From CAZAFL01 sp964484465 (GTDB taxonomy: Bacteria > Bacteroidota > Ignavibacteria > UBA10030 > SZUA-254): a DNA stretch of 64,000 nucleotides. The position numbers were made by a program, and so were the translations under genes. The notes under the pieces are model-generated. The model was not told the origin of the DNA. It saw only the letters and a list, made by a program, of their open reading frames with translations, and searched no databases. Where the stretch lies: positions 62,001 to 126,000 of the forward strand of contig CAZAFL010000004.1 of the NCBI GenBank assembly GCA_964484465.1, given 5' to 3'. Positions 8,705-18,097 of the stretch are shown one piece after another (the stretch's first letter is position 1; each line of letters starts with the position of its first letter).

Positions 8705-10152
8705 TGAGGATTTCCATCGAATACTTGGCCGCTCGGAGCTTTCCAAAGAAGGAGTCTGTATCTTTCCTGTTTGCTGAAGCCGATAAACAGTATAGCCGAT
8801 AATAGTATGAGAGCAGACAGAGGAATCGAAATTCTTGCGTCCAGTGAACGCCCCCCCCAAAAAACACCACCGAGAAGGGTGGCGATAAACAGCGGAACAT
8901 ATTGCGTGAGGTTCGCCTGCCAGATCGTGCGAATCGTTTGCACGTCTGAGTAGTAACCGATCATTACAATGATATTGGTAACCAGCGATATGATTGCGGC
9001 TCCAGTAACCCCGTATCTGGGAATTAATAATATGTTTGCTATGAAGTTGACTACTGTCGCAACAATAACAACAACCAGCCGTCGCGACTGGCGATTTGAT
9101 GATGTCAACATCAACCCTGCTGTTTCAGAACAATACCTTATAAACACAAGGCATCCGAACATTCGTAAGAGAGGTGCTGCCACATCAAAACGGTTCGGAC
9201 CATAGACCAGAACGATGAGCTCTGATGGGAATACGATCATGAAAAATGAAATAAACGTCCCAGCGAACACAAGGGTTCGATGAGAGTATCTCGCCAGCCT
9301 GATCCACTGAGCATGGTCAGCATCATGAGACGCTGAGAGTGGGGGAAGAATAGCATAGACAAGAACGTCACACACAAGCAAGCCCACCGAAGTAAGCTTG
9401 ATCACCGATTGATAGATGCCAACCTGCAGATCGCTCGTCAAGAAGGAAAGTAACACCGTATCAAGCGTAAAGAGAATCGTACCGAAAACCCCGTATAGCC
9501 CGAATATGTTAATTTTTAGAAGATCTTCTCTCCTTGCCAGTGAAAACCGAAACTGTTTCCAGTCGAGTCGGCTTCCCATTGCGCTTATTCCCATTATAAT
9601 TCCGAGAACCCGCGTACCGATGAAGGCAACTGCAACTATATATAGCGGTACATGCAGTAAACCTAAAATCACTGCGGACACCAGTAGAGCGGTGTTTATG
9701 ACAAAAGAGATTTTTGTTTCCTGTTGAAAGGCTTGATATCCTCTGAAGAGATAGAAAAAAAAATTCATTATGGCGGAAAAGAGCATGTAGAAGCTGAAAA
9801 GATACATCAATACTCTTGTCGTGTGGCTCGCTGAGTCTACGCTTGCCGTAATTATCATAAGCACAGTTGCACACACTGCAAACAATATTTTAGTTGAGAA
9901 TAAAGTGTGAATGACTTGCTCTGCCTTATCCTTGTTGCGGGCAATTTCCATGACGAGCAACGAATCGAACCCATAATCAGCCAGAAGAAGAAAAATGCCC
10001 GAAAGTGCGTGAGCGGCTGTAAACTGCCCAAACTCTTCGGGTCCATACAGTCGGGCAATCCCCACAAACACGAGAAAGTTTGCAACCAGACGAATACAAT
10101 ACGTCAATAAAGAAAAAATCGAATTCCGGCGGACTCTTTCAGCGAGATTCAC
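8701..10152 (-). CDS. Wzx-like polysaccharide flippase (MOP superfamily)
   Basis: A 483-residue polytopic membrane protein with 12 to 14 predicted hydrophobic segments starting near residue 12. The N-terminus (SIFSLLTYCIRLVANFLVFV, then LYGPEEFGQF) is the usual opening of Wzx/RfbX flippases. The family moves undecaprenyl-linked repeat units across the inner membrane to the polymerase. The start codon is GTG at 10152, four bases after the upstream methyltransferase stop. Together with the polymerase and chain-length genes it defines a Wzx/Wzy pathway. Confidence 0.92.
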   Translation of the reverse strand: MNLAERVRRNSIFSLLTYCIRLVANFLVFVGIARLYGPEEFGQFTAAHALSGIFLLLADYGFDSLLVMEIARNKDKAEQVIHTLFSTKILFAVCATVLMIITASVDSASHTTRVLMYLFSFYMLFSAIMNFFFYLFRGYQAFQQETKISFVINTALLVSAVILGLLHVPLYIVAVAFIGTRVLGIIMGISAMGSRLDWKQFRFSLARREDLLKINIFGLYGVFGTILFTLDTVLLSFLTSDLQVGIYQSVIKLTSVGLLVCDVLVYAILPPLSASHDADHAQWIRLARYSHRTLVFAGTFISFFMIVFPSELIVLVYGPNRFDVAAPLLRMFGCLVFIRYCSETAGLMLTSSNRQSRRLVVVIVATVVNFIANILLIPRYGVTGAAIISLVTNIIVMIGYYSDVQTIRTIWQANLTQYVPLFIATLLGGVFWGGRSLDARISIPLSALILLSAILFIGFSKQERYRLLLWKAPSGQVFDGNPQ

Positions 10153-10156
10153 CTTC

Positions 10157-11086
10157 TTACCCTCTGTTTATCTTTCGGGCAGATAAATACAAGACGTACG
10201 AATACGGCGGCTTCTGCCAATGCTCTTTGATAACGGTAAACCCCGTCCTTGAAACTAAGTCAACTAATTCATCATGTCTCAATCGAAAATTATGATCATC
10301 CCGGCCTGGCAATACCCTTGACATCAATTTGCTCACGATGGATTTTAGTGCGTATGATACGCCACCACTTCTAAGCTTTTGTAAAACTCGCTGTGAGAGA
10401 CTGGCATACACTCCCATCATTTTTTCTTCGATCGCCAGACCTATGAGCAATTGCCCACCGGGTTTGAGAACCCTGTATGCTTCCTTTATCGCCATATAAG
10501 GATCGGCAAAATGATCCAACACTGAGCGCATATGGACCCAGTCAAATGAATGCGCAATAACAGGCAAGTATTCAGCATGACACGAGACGAAATTGCATTG
10601 CCGGGATAGACAGGGGTAGGCTTTCTGCAGATTGGGTTTCCCAGCATCACGAAAACCGTCAATGAGGGGATCCACACAAAGATAGAGCGGAACGTTTTGG
10701 TCAGCAATGTAGTGTCTCAACCTTCCCTGGTGGCCACCAACATCCAGCACGTTTCCACGGAGGGCAAACTCAGAAGTATAAATTTCTCTGACGGCCTCTA
10801 TTTCATCCAGGTATTCTTGAAGGTTATCGCGCGCAGTAGCATCAGCAGTGTAATCCTCATACTTCTTTTGGATTGAATCCCATTTCCGCATCGTCTGTGG
10901 AACCACAGACAGAGGATGATGGATTCTAAAATCAAAAATGTTATCACCCCCTACCTCAACCGACGGGAAAGCTGTATTGCACGTCCTGCACATGAACTCA
11001 ACAGAATCCGGGGCAAGGGCACTCTTGCAAATCGGACAACACAACAAGGCGCGGATATTGTCATCTAACTTAGTGAACTGTGCCAT
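10157..11086 (-). CDS. Methyltransferase with N-terminal zinc ribbon
   Basis: A 309-residue protein with two parts. The first 40 residues form a Trm112-like zinc ribbon, with C17-x2-C20 and C33-x2-C36. The rest is a class I SAM methyltransferase with VLDVGGHQG at motif I, FDWVHMRSVLDHFADP as the post-motif segment and LKPGGQLLIGL. This fusion is common in polysaccharide and antibiotic clusters and often methylates sugars or lipid carriers. It is the first gene after a 168-base spacer that follows the wzz-like gene; I see no terminator or promoter in that spacer. Confidence 0.85.
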   Translation of the reverse strand: MAQFTKLDDNIRALLCCPICKSALAPDSVEFMCRTCNTAFPSVEVGGDNIFDFRIHHPLSVVPQTMRKWDSIQKKYEDYTADATARDNLQEYLDEIEAVREIYTSEFALRGNVLDVGGHQGRLRHYIADQNVPLYLCVDPLIDGFRDAGKPNLQKAYPCLSRQCNFVSCHAEYLPVIAHSFDWVHMRSVLDHFADPYMAIKEAYRVLKPGGQLLIGLAIEEKMMGVYASLSQRVLQKLRSGGVSYALKSIVSKLMSRVLPGRDDHNFRLRHDELVDLVSRTGFTVIKEHWQKPPYSYVLYLSARKINRG

Positions 11087-11254
11087 GTCGTGTTGTTCTC
11101 AAAAAAATATGACAACCGGGAATTTGACCATTCGTGGTGTAGGGCGGAAATCCGATCCAACTACTGGTAGAACTTACAGGACTTCCTTAGGGCACCCGTT
11201 CTAACTACATCGTAGATTTAATAAAAATATTGCAGAGGCCATTCGTCTCACACC

Positions 11255-12556
11255 TTATGTGTTATTGGTGTGACGCTTCCAGAAGAGTCCGAACCGGTCC
11301 GCCCGTATCGCCTTCACCAACCCATCGAACCTCTCCGGATTGATGCTCCGGACACGCGAAACACCCTCAACGCTGAAAACAACCAGCAGTGAAAGAAGCG
11401 TCGAGACAACGAACGCTATCAGCGTGTATAACGAAACCTTCGGCTTGGCTTTCCGTTCCGGCACGCCGGCGTGGTCAAGCACCACAACCGAAGGCGTGTT
11501 TCGCTGCTCCTCGATCTTTGCCTGTTCGTAGATTGGGACAATGAATTCGAGTGTTTTGTTTTGGATCTGGAGGTCGCGGTAGAGTCGTATGTATTGCGCA
11601 GCAAGTTCCGGCGCCTGTTTGAACGGCACAAGAACCTTCATATCATCCCCTGCAGTTATAGAACCTGCATTCATTTCACGAAGTTTTTTCTTCATCTCCT
11701 GAACTTCGACGTCGGCGGCAACAACACTCGGATGCGTCTCCGATGTCGTCCGCTTCAAAACATCAAGCTCGACCTCTTTCGCGGCAAGTTTACCATACAA
11801 CTCGGCCCCCGCCTTGATCGTTGCATCCATCTGTTCCGGGACAGCGATGACGCCATACTTTGTCTGAAAACTCTTCATCGCTTCTTCAGATTTGTGCAGG
11901 TCTTCGAGATTTTTCTGATATCTCTGTTCGATAAATTCCCTGTTGCCTTTTGCGTTCTGGACAAGCAGTTCCGAATTTGTCTGGTTCAGCAATTCGACAT
12001 AGTAATTTGCCATCTCCGCCGCACGTTTCGGGTCTTTGTCGTACACACTGATTGTGAGATTCCCTTCGTCCTGGACAATGAGGTCGGTATTTTCCACTAA
12101 TTCTTTCGTTGTCCTTTCCACTACATACGAAGAAGTCGCAGTATTATAGACATGTGTCAGGTCGAATTTATCAATAACGGCGCTTAACACCCTGCTGCTT
12201 TTCAAAATTGCGATATACCGGTCAGTCTCTACAGGACCGGTCAGGCCGCCGAGTTTTTTGCTTCCTGAGAATGATTTTACAATGGATGAAATCCCCTCCA
12301 GCTCCGGAAACATACTGGCTTGCTCCGCGGGAAAAACCGACGCCGTCGCCTTGTACCATTTCGGACTGAAGAATGCGACGACTGCAGTGATAAACGTCGC
12401 CAGGAGAATAAACCAAACAAGAAAGCGCCGGTATTTCGTAATGACCGAGAAAAAATCCAGGATCGAAGCACCCAATGGCTTCATCGTCCCATCGGATTCA
12501 GGAGTCATAATGGTTGATTTTTCCCGTTTGTTTATTTCAGGTTGTTCACTGTGCAT
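11255..12556 (-). CDS. Wzz-like chain-length determinant, no kinase domain
   Basis: A 433-residue inner-membrane protein of the Wzz family. It has a membrane segment at about residues 45-65, a long periplasmic region with coiled-coil character (about 180-320), and a second membrane segment near 385-405 preceded by the proline-rich PERKAKPKVS that is typical before TM2. After TM2 only about 30 residues remain, so the cytoplasmic tyrosine kinase of Wzc proteins is absent. It should set chain length of the Wzy product and dock to the SLBB export protein encoded just upstream (12-base spacer). Confidence 0.9.
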   Translation of the reverse strand: MHSEQPEINKREKSTIMTPESDGTMKPLGASILDFFSVITKYRRFLVWFILLATFITAVVAFFSPKWYKATASVFPAEQASMFPELEGISSIVKSFSGSKKLGGLTGPVETDRYIAILKSSRVLSAVIDKFDLTHVYNTATSSYVVERTTKELVENTDLIVQDEGNLTISVYDKDPKRAAEMANYYVELLNQTNSELLVQNAKGNREFIEQRYQKNLEDLHKSEEAMKSFQTKYGVIAVPEQMDATIKAGAELYGKLAAKEVELDVLKRTTSETHPSVVAADVEVQEMKKKLREMNAGSITAGDDMKVLVPFKQAPELAAQYIRLYRDLQIQNKTLEFIVPIYEQAKIEEQRNTPSVVVLDHAGVPERKAKPKVSLYTLIAFVVSTLLSLLVVFSVEGVSRVRSINPERFDGLVKAIRADRFGLFWKRHTNNT

Positions 12557-12568
12557 ATTCTTTTAGCG

Positions 12569-14260
12569 TTACTTTGTCACCTGTACTATCAACACCCCGA
12601 CACCGATAATCACACTGAGCACACCCGCCGCCTGACTTGCGATCGTCATATAATATCCGAATGGTCGGTCAGCCTCGGTGGGCACCCAGATATAATCTCC
12701 TTCCTCTAACTTCGTATCGCCTGGAGAAATCCATTGCTTGGTTTTCGCCTTCACGATTGTCAACCCCCCTTTGTTTGCGCGGTTCGTAAACCCTCCCGCC
12801 TTATCAACATAATACCCGGCATCTTTGCCCTGAACGTACGGCAGATGTCCCGGAGACGCTACCTGTCCGAAAACATACACCGTGTGCTGTCGTGAAGGGA
12901 TAATGATCTGGTCTTCTCCCTGAAGAATGATATCCTGCGATGAATCCTTCTGAACAAATAATTTCTCAAAATCGACTGTCACGCCGGCGCGATGAATTCG
13001 CAGGTCGGTTTCCTCGAGATAGCCGGAGCTGTCTTCCGTCGCAACTCCTCCCCTTAAGCTCATCATTTTTTCGGACTTAATTCCCTCATCGTCATATGAC
13101 CGTCGCACGACTTCCGCCGAGCTGAGAGAAGCATAATCAGTGAAGCCGCCCGCCAGCTTCACAACTTGAGAGAGCCGGGAGCTGTTTCTCGTAATAGGAT
13201 ACGTCCCGGGATACAACACTTCCCCCTTAATATCCACATTGTAATCCTCGCGAAGTTCAGGTTTCTTGTTAATCATTATCCGGTCACCAGGCTCAAGCGA
13301 AAAGTTTGGCTCACGTCCTTCCTTAATTGCAGTGAGGCTAATGATACGTGATGTAATGCTTGTACCGTTTTCGTTTGATCGTGAGAACATCGCATTCTCG
13401 GGAATTGCAAAGGAGGTAAGACCGTTGGCAATTTTAATTGCGTCGAGAACACTATCGCCTTCCACAAATTCATACCGTCCCGGACTGTTGACTTGTCCGT
13501 AAACTGCAAAGACGGTTTTTTTCAAATCCTTTGCCGGGATAATAACGATGTCTCCTTCACGAAGGTACGGATTGAGTTTTTCGTCTTTTGTCGCAAAATA
13601 CTTCGGAAGGTCCACTCGGTCTTGCGTCCCGTCGCGGTGTTTCACAGTGATGTTTCGGGAAGACATCTGTTTCAATATGGGGGCAACTTCTTCCGGGGTT
13701 TGCAGTTTCGTCAGCTTGTTTGCTTCTTCGATTGCCCTGTGTGTACGGTCGGTGGCATTGAGCGTGTATAACCCCTCATTCAGGACAGCTCCGATTACTT
13801 TAACGATAATCGGTCTGGGCTTCACAAGCGTCGCGGTAATATCGGCGGTCAGGTATTTTTTTCGCGTCGCGTTGAAAATTTTCGCTTTGGCACTTGCGAG
13901 GGTCAGGTCGGCAACCGCCACTTCTCCGACACTGGGAATAATGAGTGTACCTTCCGGCGTAACAGTTAATGCGAAACTCATCGGAGGACTCATCCAGATG
14001 TTCACTGCGATAACGTCGGAAGGTCCCACAAAATATTTTTCCGGATTCACAGTGGATTCGTATGCGATTCCTCCCGGCTGGACAGCGGTCGTTGCTGATT
14101 TTTCAGGCAATGACAGGTCTAGGTCCTGCATTTTATCCGGCTCTTTCTGTTTTTGAGCATCCGCTGGAAAAACAAACAGAAGGATGCACGCGCATATCAG
14201 CGCAAGCAATCGGAGGGATAAAACTGACGGCATCCGCTTTTTTAATTCAACGGTTCTCAT
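12569..14260 (-). CDS. Multi-SLBB polysaccharide export protein (Wza-like)
   Basis: A 563-residue periplasmic/outer-membrane export protein. The start at 14260 gives a signal peptide with a basic n-region (ELKKR), a hydrophobic core and FPADAQ; the gene then overlaps rfbB by 14 bases. The alternative ATG at 14233 would remove the basic region. After the signal come a Poly_export domain (KYFVGPSDVIAVNIW) and four SLBB-like domains, recognised by GAVLNEGLYTL, GQVNSPGRYEF, GEVLYPGTYPI and GQVASPGHLPY. The last 25 residues are a hydrophobic helix. There is no lipobox, unlike classical Wza. Confidence 0.9.
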   Translation of the reverse strand: MRTVELKKRMPSVLSLRLLALICACILLFVFPADAQKQKEPDKMQDLDLSLPEKSATTAVQPGGIAYESTVNPEKYFVGPSDVIAVNIWMSPPMSFALTVTPEGTLIIPSVGEVAVADLTLASAKAKIFNATRKKYLTADITATLVKPRPIIVKVIGAVLNEGLYTLNATDRTHRAIEEANKLTKLQTPEEVAPILKQMSSRNITVKHRDGTQDRVDLPKYFATKDEKLNPYLREGDIVIIPAKDLKKTVFAVYGQVNSPGRYEFVEGDSVLDAIKIANGLTSFAIPENAMFSRSNENGTSITSRIISLTAIKEGREPNFSLEPGDRIMINKKPELREDYNVDIKGEVLYPGTYPITRNSSRLSQVVKLAGGFTDYASLSSAEVVRRSYDDEGIKSEKMMSLRGGVATEDSSGYLEETDLRIHRAGVTVDFEKLFVQKDSSQDIILQGEDQIIIPSRQHTVYVFGQVASPGHLPYVQGKDAGYYVDKAGGFTNRANKGGLTIVKAKTKQWISPGDTKLEEGDYIWVPTEADRPFGYYMTIASQAAGVLSVIIGVGVLIVQVTK

Positions 14261-15257
14261 ACATTTTCTTATAATAATTCTGATAATCACCGCTGATAAT
14301 CCGTCTCCACCAGCCCTCATGAGCCAGGTACCAGTCCACTGTCTGGCTCATCCCGGATTCGAAAGATGTCGATGGACGCCAGTTCAATGCTCCTGAGATT
14401 TTTGAAGCGTCGATGGCATAACGCTTGTCATGACCGGGGCGGTCCTTCACAAACTTTATGAGCTGTTCCGATTTCCCAAGCTTCTTCAATAGGGCACTGA
14501 CGATATCGATATTTTTCCATTCATTATTCCCACCTATATTATATATCTCCCCAGGTTTGCCATCCGACAGCACCTTGTCGATTGCCACACAGTGGTCCTC
14601 CACGTAAAGCCAGTCGCGCACATTAGTGCCATCTCCATATACCGGAAGGTCTTTATTATCGATTGCATTCGCAACCATCAGGGGTATCAGTTTTTCCGGG
14701 AATTGAAACGGTCCGTAATTATTCGAACAGCGTGTGATGGTCACAGGTACATCGAAGGTGCGATGGTATGCAAGCGCGAGAAGGTCAGCGGCGGCTTTTG
14801 AAGCGGCATACGGACTGTTCGGATGAAGCGGCATTGTTTCCGTAAATTTGCCGGTCGCTCCGAGCGAGCCGTACACTTCATCTGTCGATACCTGGATAAA
14901 TCGGCGGAGCTTATAGTCTTTTGCGACGTCGAGGAGCACGCTCGTTCCTGAAACATTTGTCTCGATAAACACCGCTGGACCGATAATACTCCGGTCGACA
15001 TGCGATTCTGCGGCGAAGTTAATGATCGCCTCAATTTCATATTTCGCAACAGTCGACTCGACACTCTTCCTGTCGCAAATATCCGCTTTAACAAAATGGT
15101 ATTGTGGTTTATCTTCGACATCCTCAAGGTTCTCAAGATTACCCGCATAAGTAAGCTTGTCATAATTAACTATAGTGTAATCAGCATGCGTCTCGAGCAT
15201 GTATCGGATAAAATTACTGCCGATGAACCCGCAGCCTCCTGTGACAAGTATCTTCAT
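14247..15257 (-). CDS. rfbB: dTDP-glucose 4,6-dehydratase
   Basis: A 336-residue extended short-chain dehydrogenase that converts dTDP-glucose to dTDP-4-keto-6-deoxyglucose, the first committed step toward dTDP-rhamnose and related deoxysugars. It has the NAD-binding TGGCGFIGSNF at 6-16, STDEVYG at 124-130 with the catalytic Asp-Glu pair, and the Tyr150-x3-Lys154 pair in SPYAASK. The family-typical YGPFQFPEKLIPL follows. It is the first gene of the polysaccharide cluster and lies about 70 bases downstream of a good promoter match. The partner genes rfbA, rfbC and rfbD are not in the window. Confidence 0.96.
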   Translation of the reverse strand: MKILVTGGCGFIGSNFIRYMLETHADYTIVNYDKLTYAGNLENLEDVEDKPQYHFVKADICDRKSVESTVAKYEIEAIINFAAESHVDRSIIGPAVFIETNVSGTSVLLDVAKDYKLRRFIQVSTDEVYGSLGATGKFTETMPLHPNSPYAASKAAADLLALAYHRTFDVPVTITRCSNNYGPFQFPEKLIPLMVANAIDNKDLPVYGDGTNVRDWLYVEDHCVAIDKVLSDGKPGEIYNIGGNNEWKNIDIVSALLKKLGKSEQLIKFVKDRPGHDKRYAIDASKISGALNWRPSTSFESGMSQTVDWYLAHEGWWRRIISGDYQNYYKKMYENR

Positions 15258-15331
15258 GCGTAATGCATCATTAAATCATTTTGCGAATGAATAACACTGC
15301 CTTCCGCATGTTTTCCAAATCTTTGCATCGT

Positions 15332-15363
15332 CAAAAATACGTAAACGTGTTTCTAAAGTCAAA
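15332..15363 (-). promoter_or_regulatory. Bacteroidota-type promoter upstream of rfbB
   Basis: On the minus strand TTTG (15363-15360) is followed after 20 bases by TATTTTTG (15339-15332), matching the Bacteroidota consensus TTTG at -33 and TAnnTTTG at -7. The same stretch also reads as TTGACT-17-TATTTT, a fair sigma-70 match. The leader to the rfbB start would be roughly 65-70 bases. It is the only promoter in the window matching both boxes, and probably drives the polysaccharide cluster. Confidence 0.55.
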
Positions 15364-15530
15364 GAATGATACGCCAGACCGGTAAATACTACAATTGAAG
15401 AGAAACGAAAAATTTAATGCTTGAGGACTACGATATTGTAGCAATTTGGGAGGAAAATCTTCCTTATAAATACGCAAAAAATGGAGTTAATTGGGAAATA
15501 AAGTACAAAAAATCCGCAAGAAAGTCAACG

Positions 15531-16283
15531 TCAGATGAGTTCGACGTTTGTCGATTGAAGCCAGCCAATTTTCCCGTCCGCCAGGCGAATTTTCTTCCAC
15601 TCCCCTAGGGAATCGAGCAATTCCACGTTGACACCTTCATGGAGCACAAAGAGGTCGGTGCTCTGCTCATCCGGCGCACTTTTTATTGAAACTGTTGGTG
15701 AGAACACGATCCCGTGCAGTTCATTCTGCTCCCTATGAAGTTGTTGAGACACTGCCACGAAGGAGAAGGCTGTTAGAAGGATGGCGATCAACGAAATCAC
15801 GAATGCCGTCCTCTGAACCGCATACGAGGTAACAATAATAACTAATGCCCCACCGAGTGCGGCAGACCAAAGACTTATGATACCGATAAGTCCCCAGCTA
15901 TCGGAAGAAAATGAGGTGACCGCCGCCCGCCACCAGTCATCGATAAATAACCGGGGCAGTGGTTCGATTTTATCGGTGATGCGCAGATTCGCCAGCAGCA
16001 AATTATATGCTATATCTTCATCATGCGGAGCCAACCGTTTTGCGCGCTCGTAGTTCAGGATTGCAGAGGGTATTTCCCGAAGTTTGAAATAGCAATTGCC
16101 GAGATTGTAGAATAGCATCGGGTTTTCGTAGCCAGCCTTCGCAATTTGCTCGTAGATTTCCGCAGCCTGCTTGTAATTGCCGTTGCGGTAAAGCTGGTTC
16201 GCCTGATCAAACTGCAGTGCTGCCTCCTGAGCGAATACCATTGAAGAAACACATATCATTACAACGACAATCAGCCACCTCAT
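15531..16283 (-). CDS. batE: BatE: TPR and SH3-like aerotolerance protein
   Basis: A 250-residue protein with a signal peptide ending near VFAQE, two to three TPR units (about 20-110, including NPMLFYNLGNCYFKL), two membrane segments (about 130-180) and a C-terminal bacterial SH3-like domain ending WLQSTNVELI. This order matches BatE of the Bacteroides aerotolerance operon. It is the last gene of the operon and shares one base (TGATG) with the batD stop. The molecular role of Bat proteins is unsettled; they are thought to form an envelope complex. Confidence 0.88.
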   Translation of the reverse strand: MRWLIVVVMICVSSMVFAQEAALQFDQANQLYRNGNYKQAAEIYEQIAKAGYENPMLFYNLGNCYFKLREIPSAILNYERAKRLAPHDEDIAYNLLLANLRITDKIEPLPRLFIDDWWRAAVTSFSSDSWGLIGIISLWSAALGGALVIIVTSYAVQRTAFVISLIAILLTAFSFVAVSQQLHREQNELHGIVFSPTVSIKSAPDEQSTDLFVLHEGVNVELLDSLGEWKKIRLADGKIGWLQSTNVELI

Positions 16284-18097
16284 CAGATATGATCCTCAAC
16301 GTTGGAAATCAGCTTCATGGCCTGGGTGTACACGTCACTCATCTGCAATGAATCCCCTGCCTGAGCAAACCTGGCGAAGTCGCATTGTTCGATTGTCGAA
16401 GTGATTTGATTGATCGTTTCCACAGGGATTCCGCGCGATTCAAGTGATGACCTTGCTGCTTCAACCGACAAATCTGACGGAGGAATACCGAGTTTATCGG
16501 CAACATATCCCCACAACGCCCTGGAGATTTCAGTATAGAATTCTTCTTTCTTCTTACCATTGAGATATTTTTTTGCTTCGCCTAACCGTCGCTGTGCAAT
16601 TTTTCTCGCTTTTCGATTACGAAGTCCGGCTACATCCCCCGATACTTTCTGGCGACGACGAACAAAGAACATAAACCCTATGAACGAGCAGACCGGAGTG
16701 AAGGAAACAACAAAAAATACCGGCGAGCCGACGAACGATTCTCCTTTCCGGCGCAACGGCATTGCTCCGCTCTTGATGAAGCGGATGTCCTCGCCGAGGA
16801 GTTTCACATCCTCCTTGCTTATTCCCGCAACCGGGGCTGAAGCGACATCCGAGCCCTTTGCGACCGAAAGGTCGAATTCCGGACTGTTCAGCGTGAGGTA
16901 ATTTTTCTTCTCGATATCGAAATAAGAAAAAGGAAATGAATTGATCTTCAAATTACCTGCGTGACGCGGAATCAGGAGGTATTCAAACGTCCGGCTACCG
17001 GAAATTTGATTTCCCTCATGAGTAATATTGTCGGATATTTTCGGGTCGTAGCGTTCAAGGTCAGGGGGTATAACAATCGAAGGTGTCTCGAGAAGTTTCA
17101 AATTCCCCCGACCACTGATCTTTACCTTGAGTGTAACCGGATCGTTTGTTTTTGTTTCACGTTTATCAAGCCACACCTCCATCGAGAATTTTCCTACCGC
17201 TCCCCCAAACCCCTTGACATTCGAAGATGCGGGTAAAGGATTTACAGCGATTTTCAGCGGCTCGTTCTGCATTTTGTATTCGTAGTTTGTGAAATTCCCG
17301 AAAAAGGGGTCGTTAAAAAACTGGTCGAAAATGTCATTTGAGCGACGTTGGTTCTGGAGCTGCACGACACAGCGAACTTCCATCGGGTCGATCTCGAGCG
17401 TCCCGCTCCGCTGAGGGAACAACGCAACTTTTTTCAACACTGCAACATTGTATTGCTTACCATTTACGATTTCGTTGGCAAATTGAATCTGCTTGACCTC
17501 TTCCAGGTCTTCGCTCCAGAAGCCGGACAATGAAGGAACTTTGGTTACACTCAGATTTGTAAGACGTGTCCTGTTATAGAGTTTATAGATCGCCGTAATC
17601 TGTTCACCCTGGTACACGCGTGATTTGTCGACGATAACTTTCAGAAAAAGATTGTCACCGATCTGTTTACCGACGTCCCCATCCGCGGATTGTCTCGATG
17701 ACGATTTCTGCTGCGGCGCCCCTTTTGTCACCTCGATATCAATCGGCTGGGTCTGAAGTTGTTTGCCTCCATACTGGATCGATGCGGAGCCGATCGTAAA
17801 CTTGCCTTCCGACCGGGGTTGAAGAACATAGCCGTAGGAGACAGATGACGAAACGGTGCCATTGATAAATTGCATATTCGTCGATTGGTTCGGACCGGAG
17901 AGCACCTGAAAATCGGTAAATTGCGGCGGGCGAAAATTGTTTCCGCCTGTCGTGCCGCTCAACGAAAACGTTAGTTCAAATTGTTCTCCGACCCCAACTT
18001 TGTTCTTATCGACAGATGCCGTAAATGTGCCATCCTGAAAAGCCCATGCCGGAATTGCGCAGATCAAAACGAATATCAACAATCTGCCAGTTTTCAT
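16283..18097 (-). CDS. batD: BatD: oxygen-tolerance protein
   Basis: A 604-residue protein with a signal peptide (cleavage near PAWAFQ), a series of beta-rich Ig-like units through about residue 420 and one transmembrane helix near 455-475, followed by a basic cytoplasmic segment and a helical tail. The opening ASVDKNKVGVGEQFELTFSLSG is the hallmark of the BatD / oxygen tolerance family (PF13584). The start overlaps the batC stop by one base. It probably holds the VWA proteins BatA and BatB in an envelope complex. No enzyme motif is seen. Confidence 0.92.
   Translation of the reverse strand: MKTGRLLIFVLICAIPAWAFQDGTFTASVDKNKVGVGEQFELTFSLSGTTGGNNFRPPQFTDFQVLSGPNQSTNMQFINGTVSSSVSYGYVLQPRSEGKFTIGSASIQYGGKQLQTQPIDIEVTKGAPQQKSSSRQSADGDVGKQIGDNLFLKVIVDKSRVYQGEQITAIYKLYNRTRLTNLSVTKVPSLSGFWSEDLEEVKQIQFANEIVNGKQYNVAVLKKVALFPQRSGTLEIDPMEVRCVVQLQNQRRSNDIFDQFFNDPFFGNFTNYEYKMQNEPLKIAVNPLPASSNVKGFGGAVGKFSMEVWLDKRETKTNDPVTLKVKISGRGNLKLLETPSIVIPPDLERYDPKISDNITHEGNQISGSRTFEYLLIPRHAGNLKINSFPFSYFDIEKKNYLTLNSPEFDLSVAKGSDVASAPVAGISKEDVKLLGEDIRFIKSGAMPLRRKGESFVGSPVFFVVSFTPVCSFIGFMFFVRRRQKVSGDVAGLRNRKARKIAQRRLGEAKKYLNGKKKEEFYTEISRALWGYVADKLGIPPSDLSVEAARSSLESRGIPVETINQITSTIEQCDFARFAQAGDSLQMSDVYTQAMKLISNVEDHI

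Noticed and set aside
11471..12100. 209-residue plus-strand open frame
   Set aside because: Antisense to the wzz-like gene; no recognised domain.
14261..14320. Longer N-terminus of the SLBB export protein
   Set aside because: It would lie inside rfbB and put 20 extra residues before the signal peptide.
15417..15608. 63-residue plus-strand frame in the rfbB-batE spacer
   Set aside because: It runs into the 3' end of batE, has no domain and no ribosome site; the first part is AT-rich spacer.
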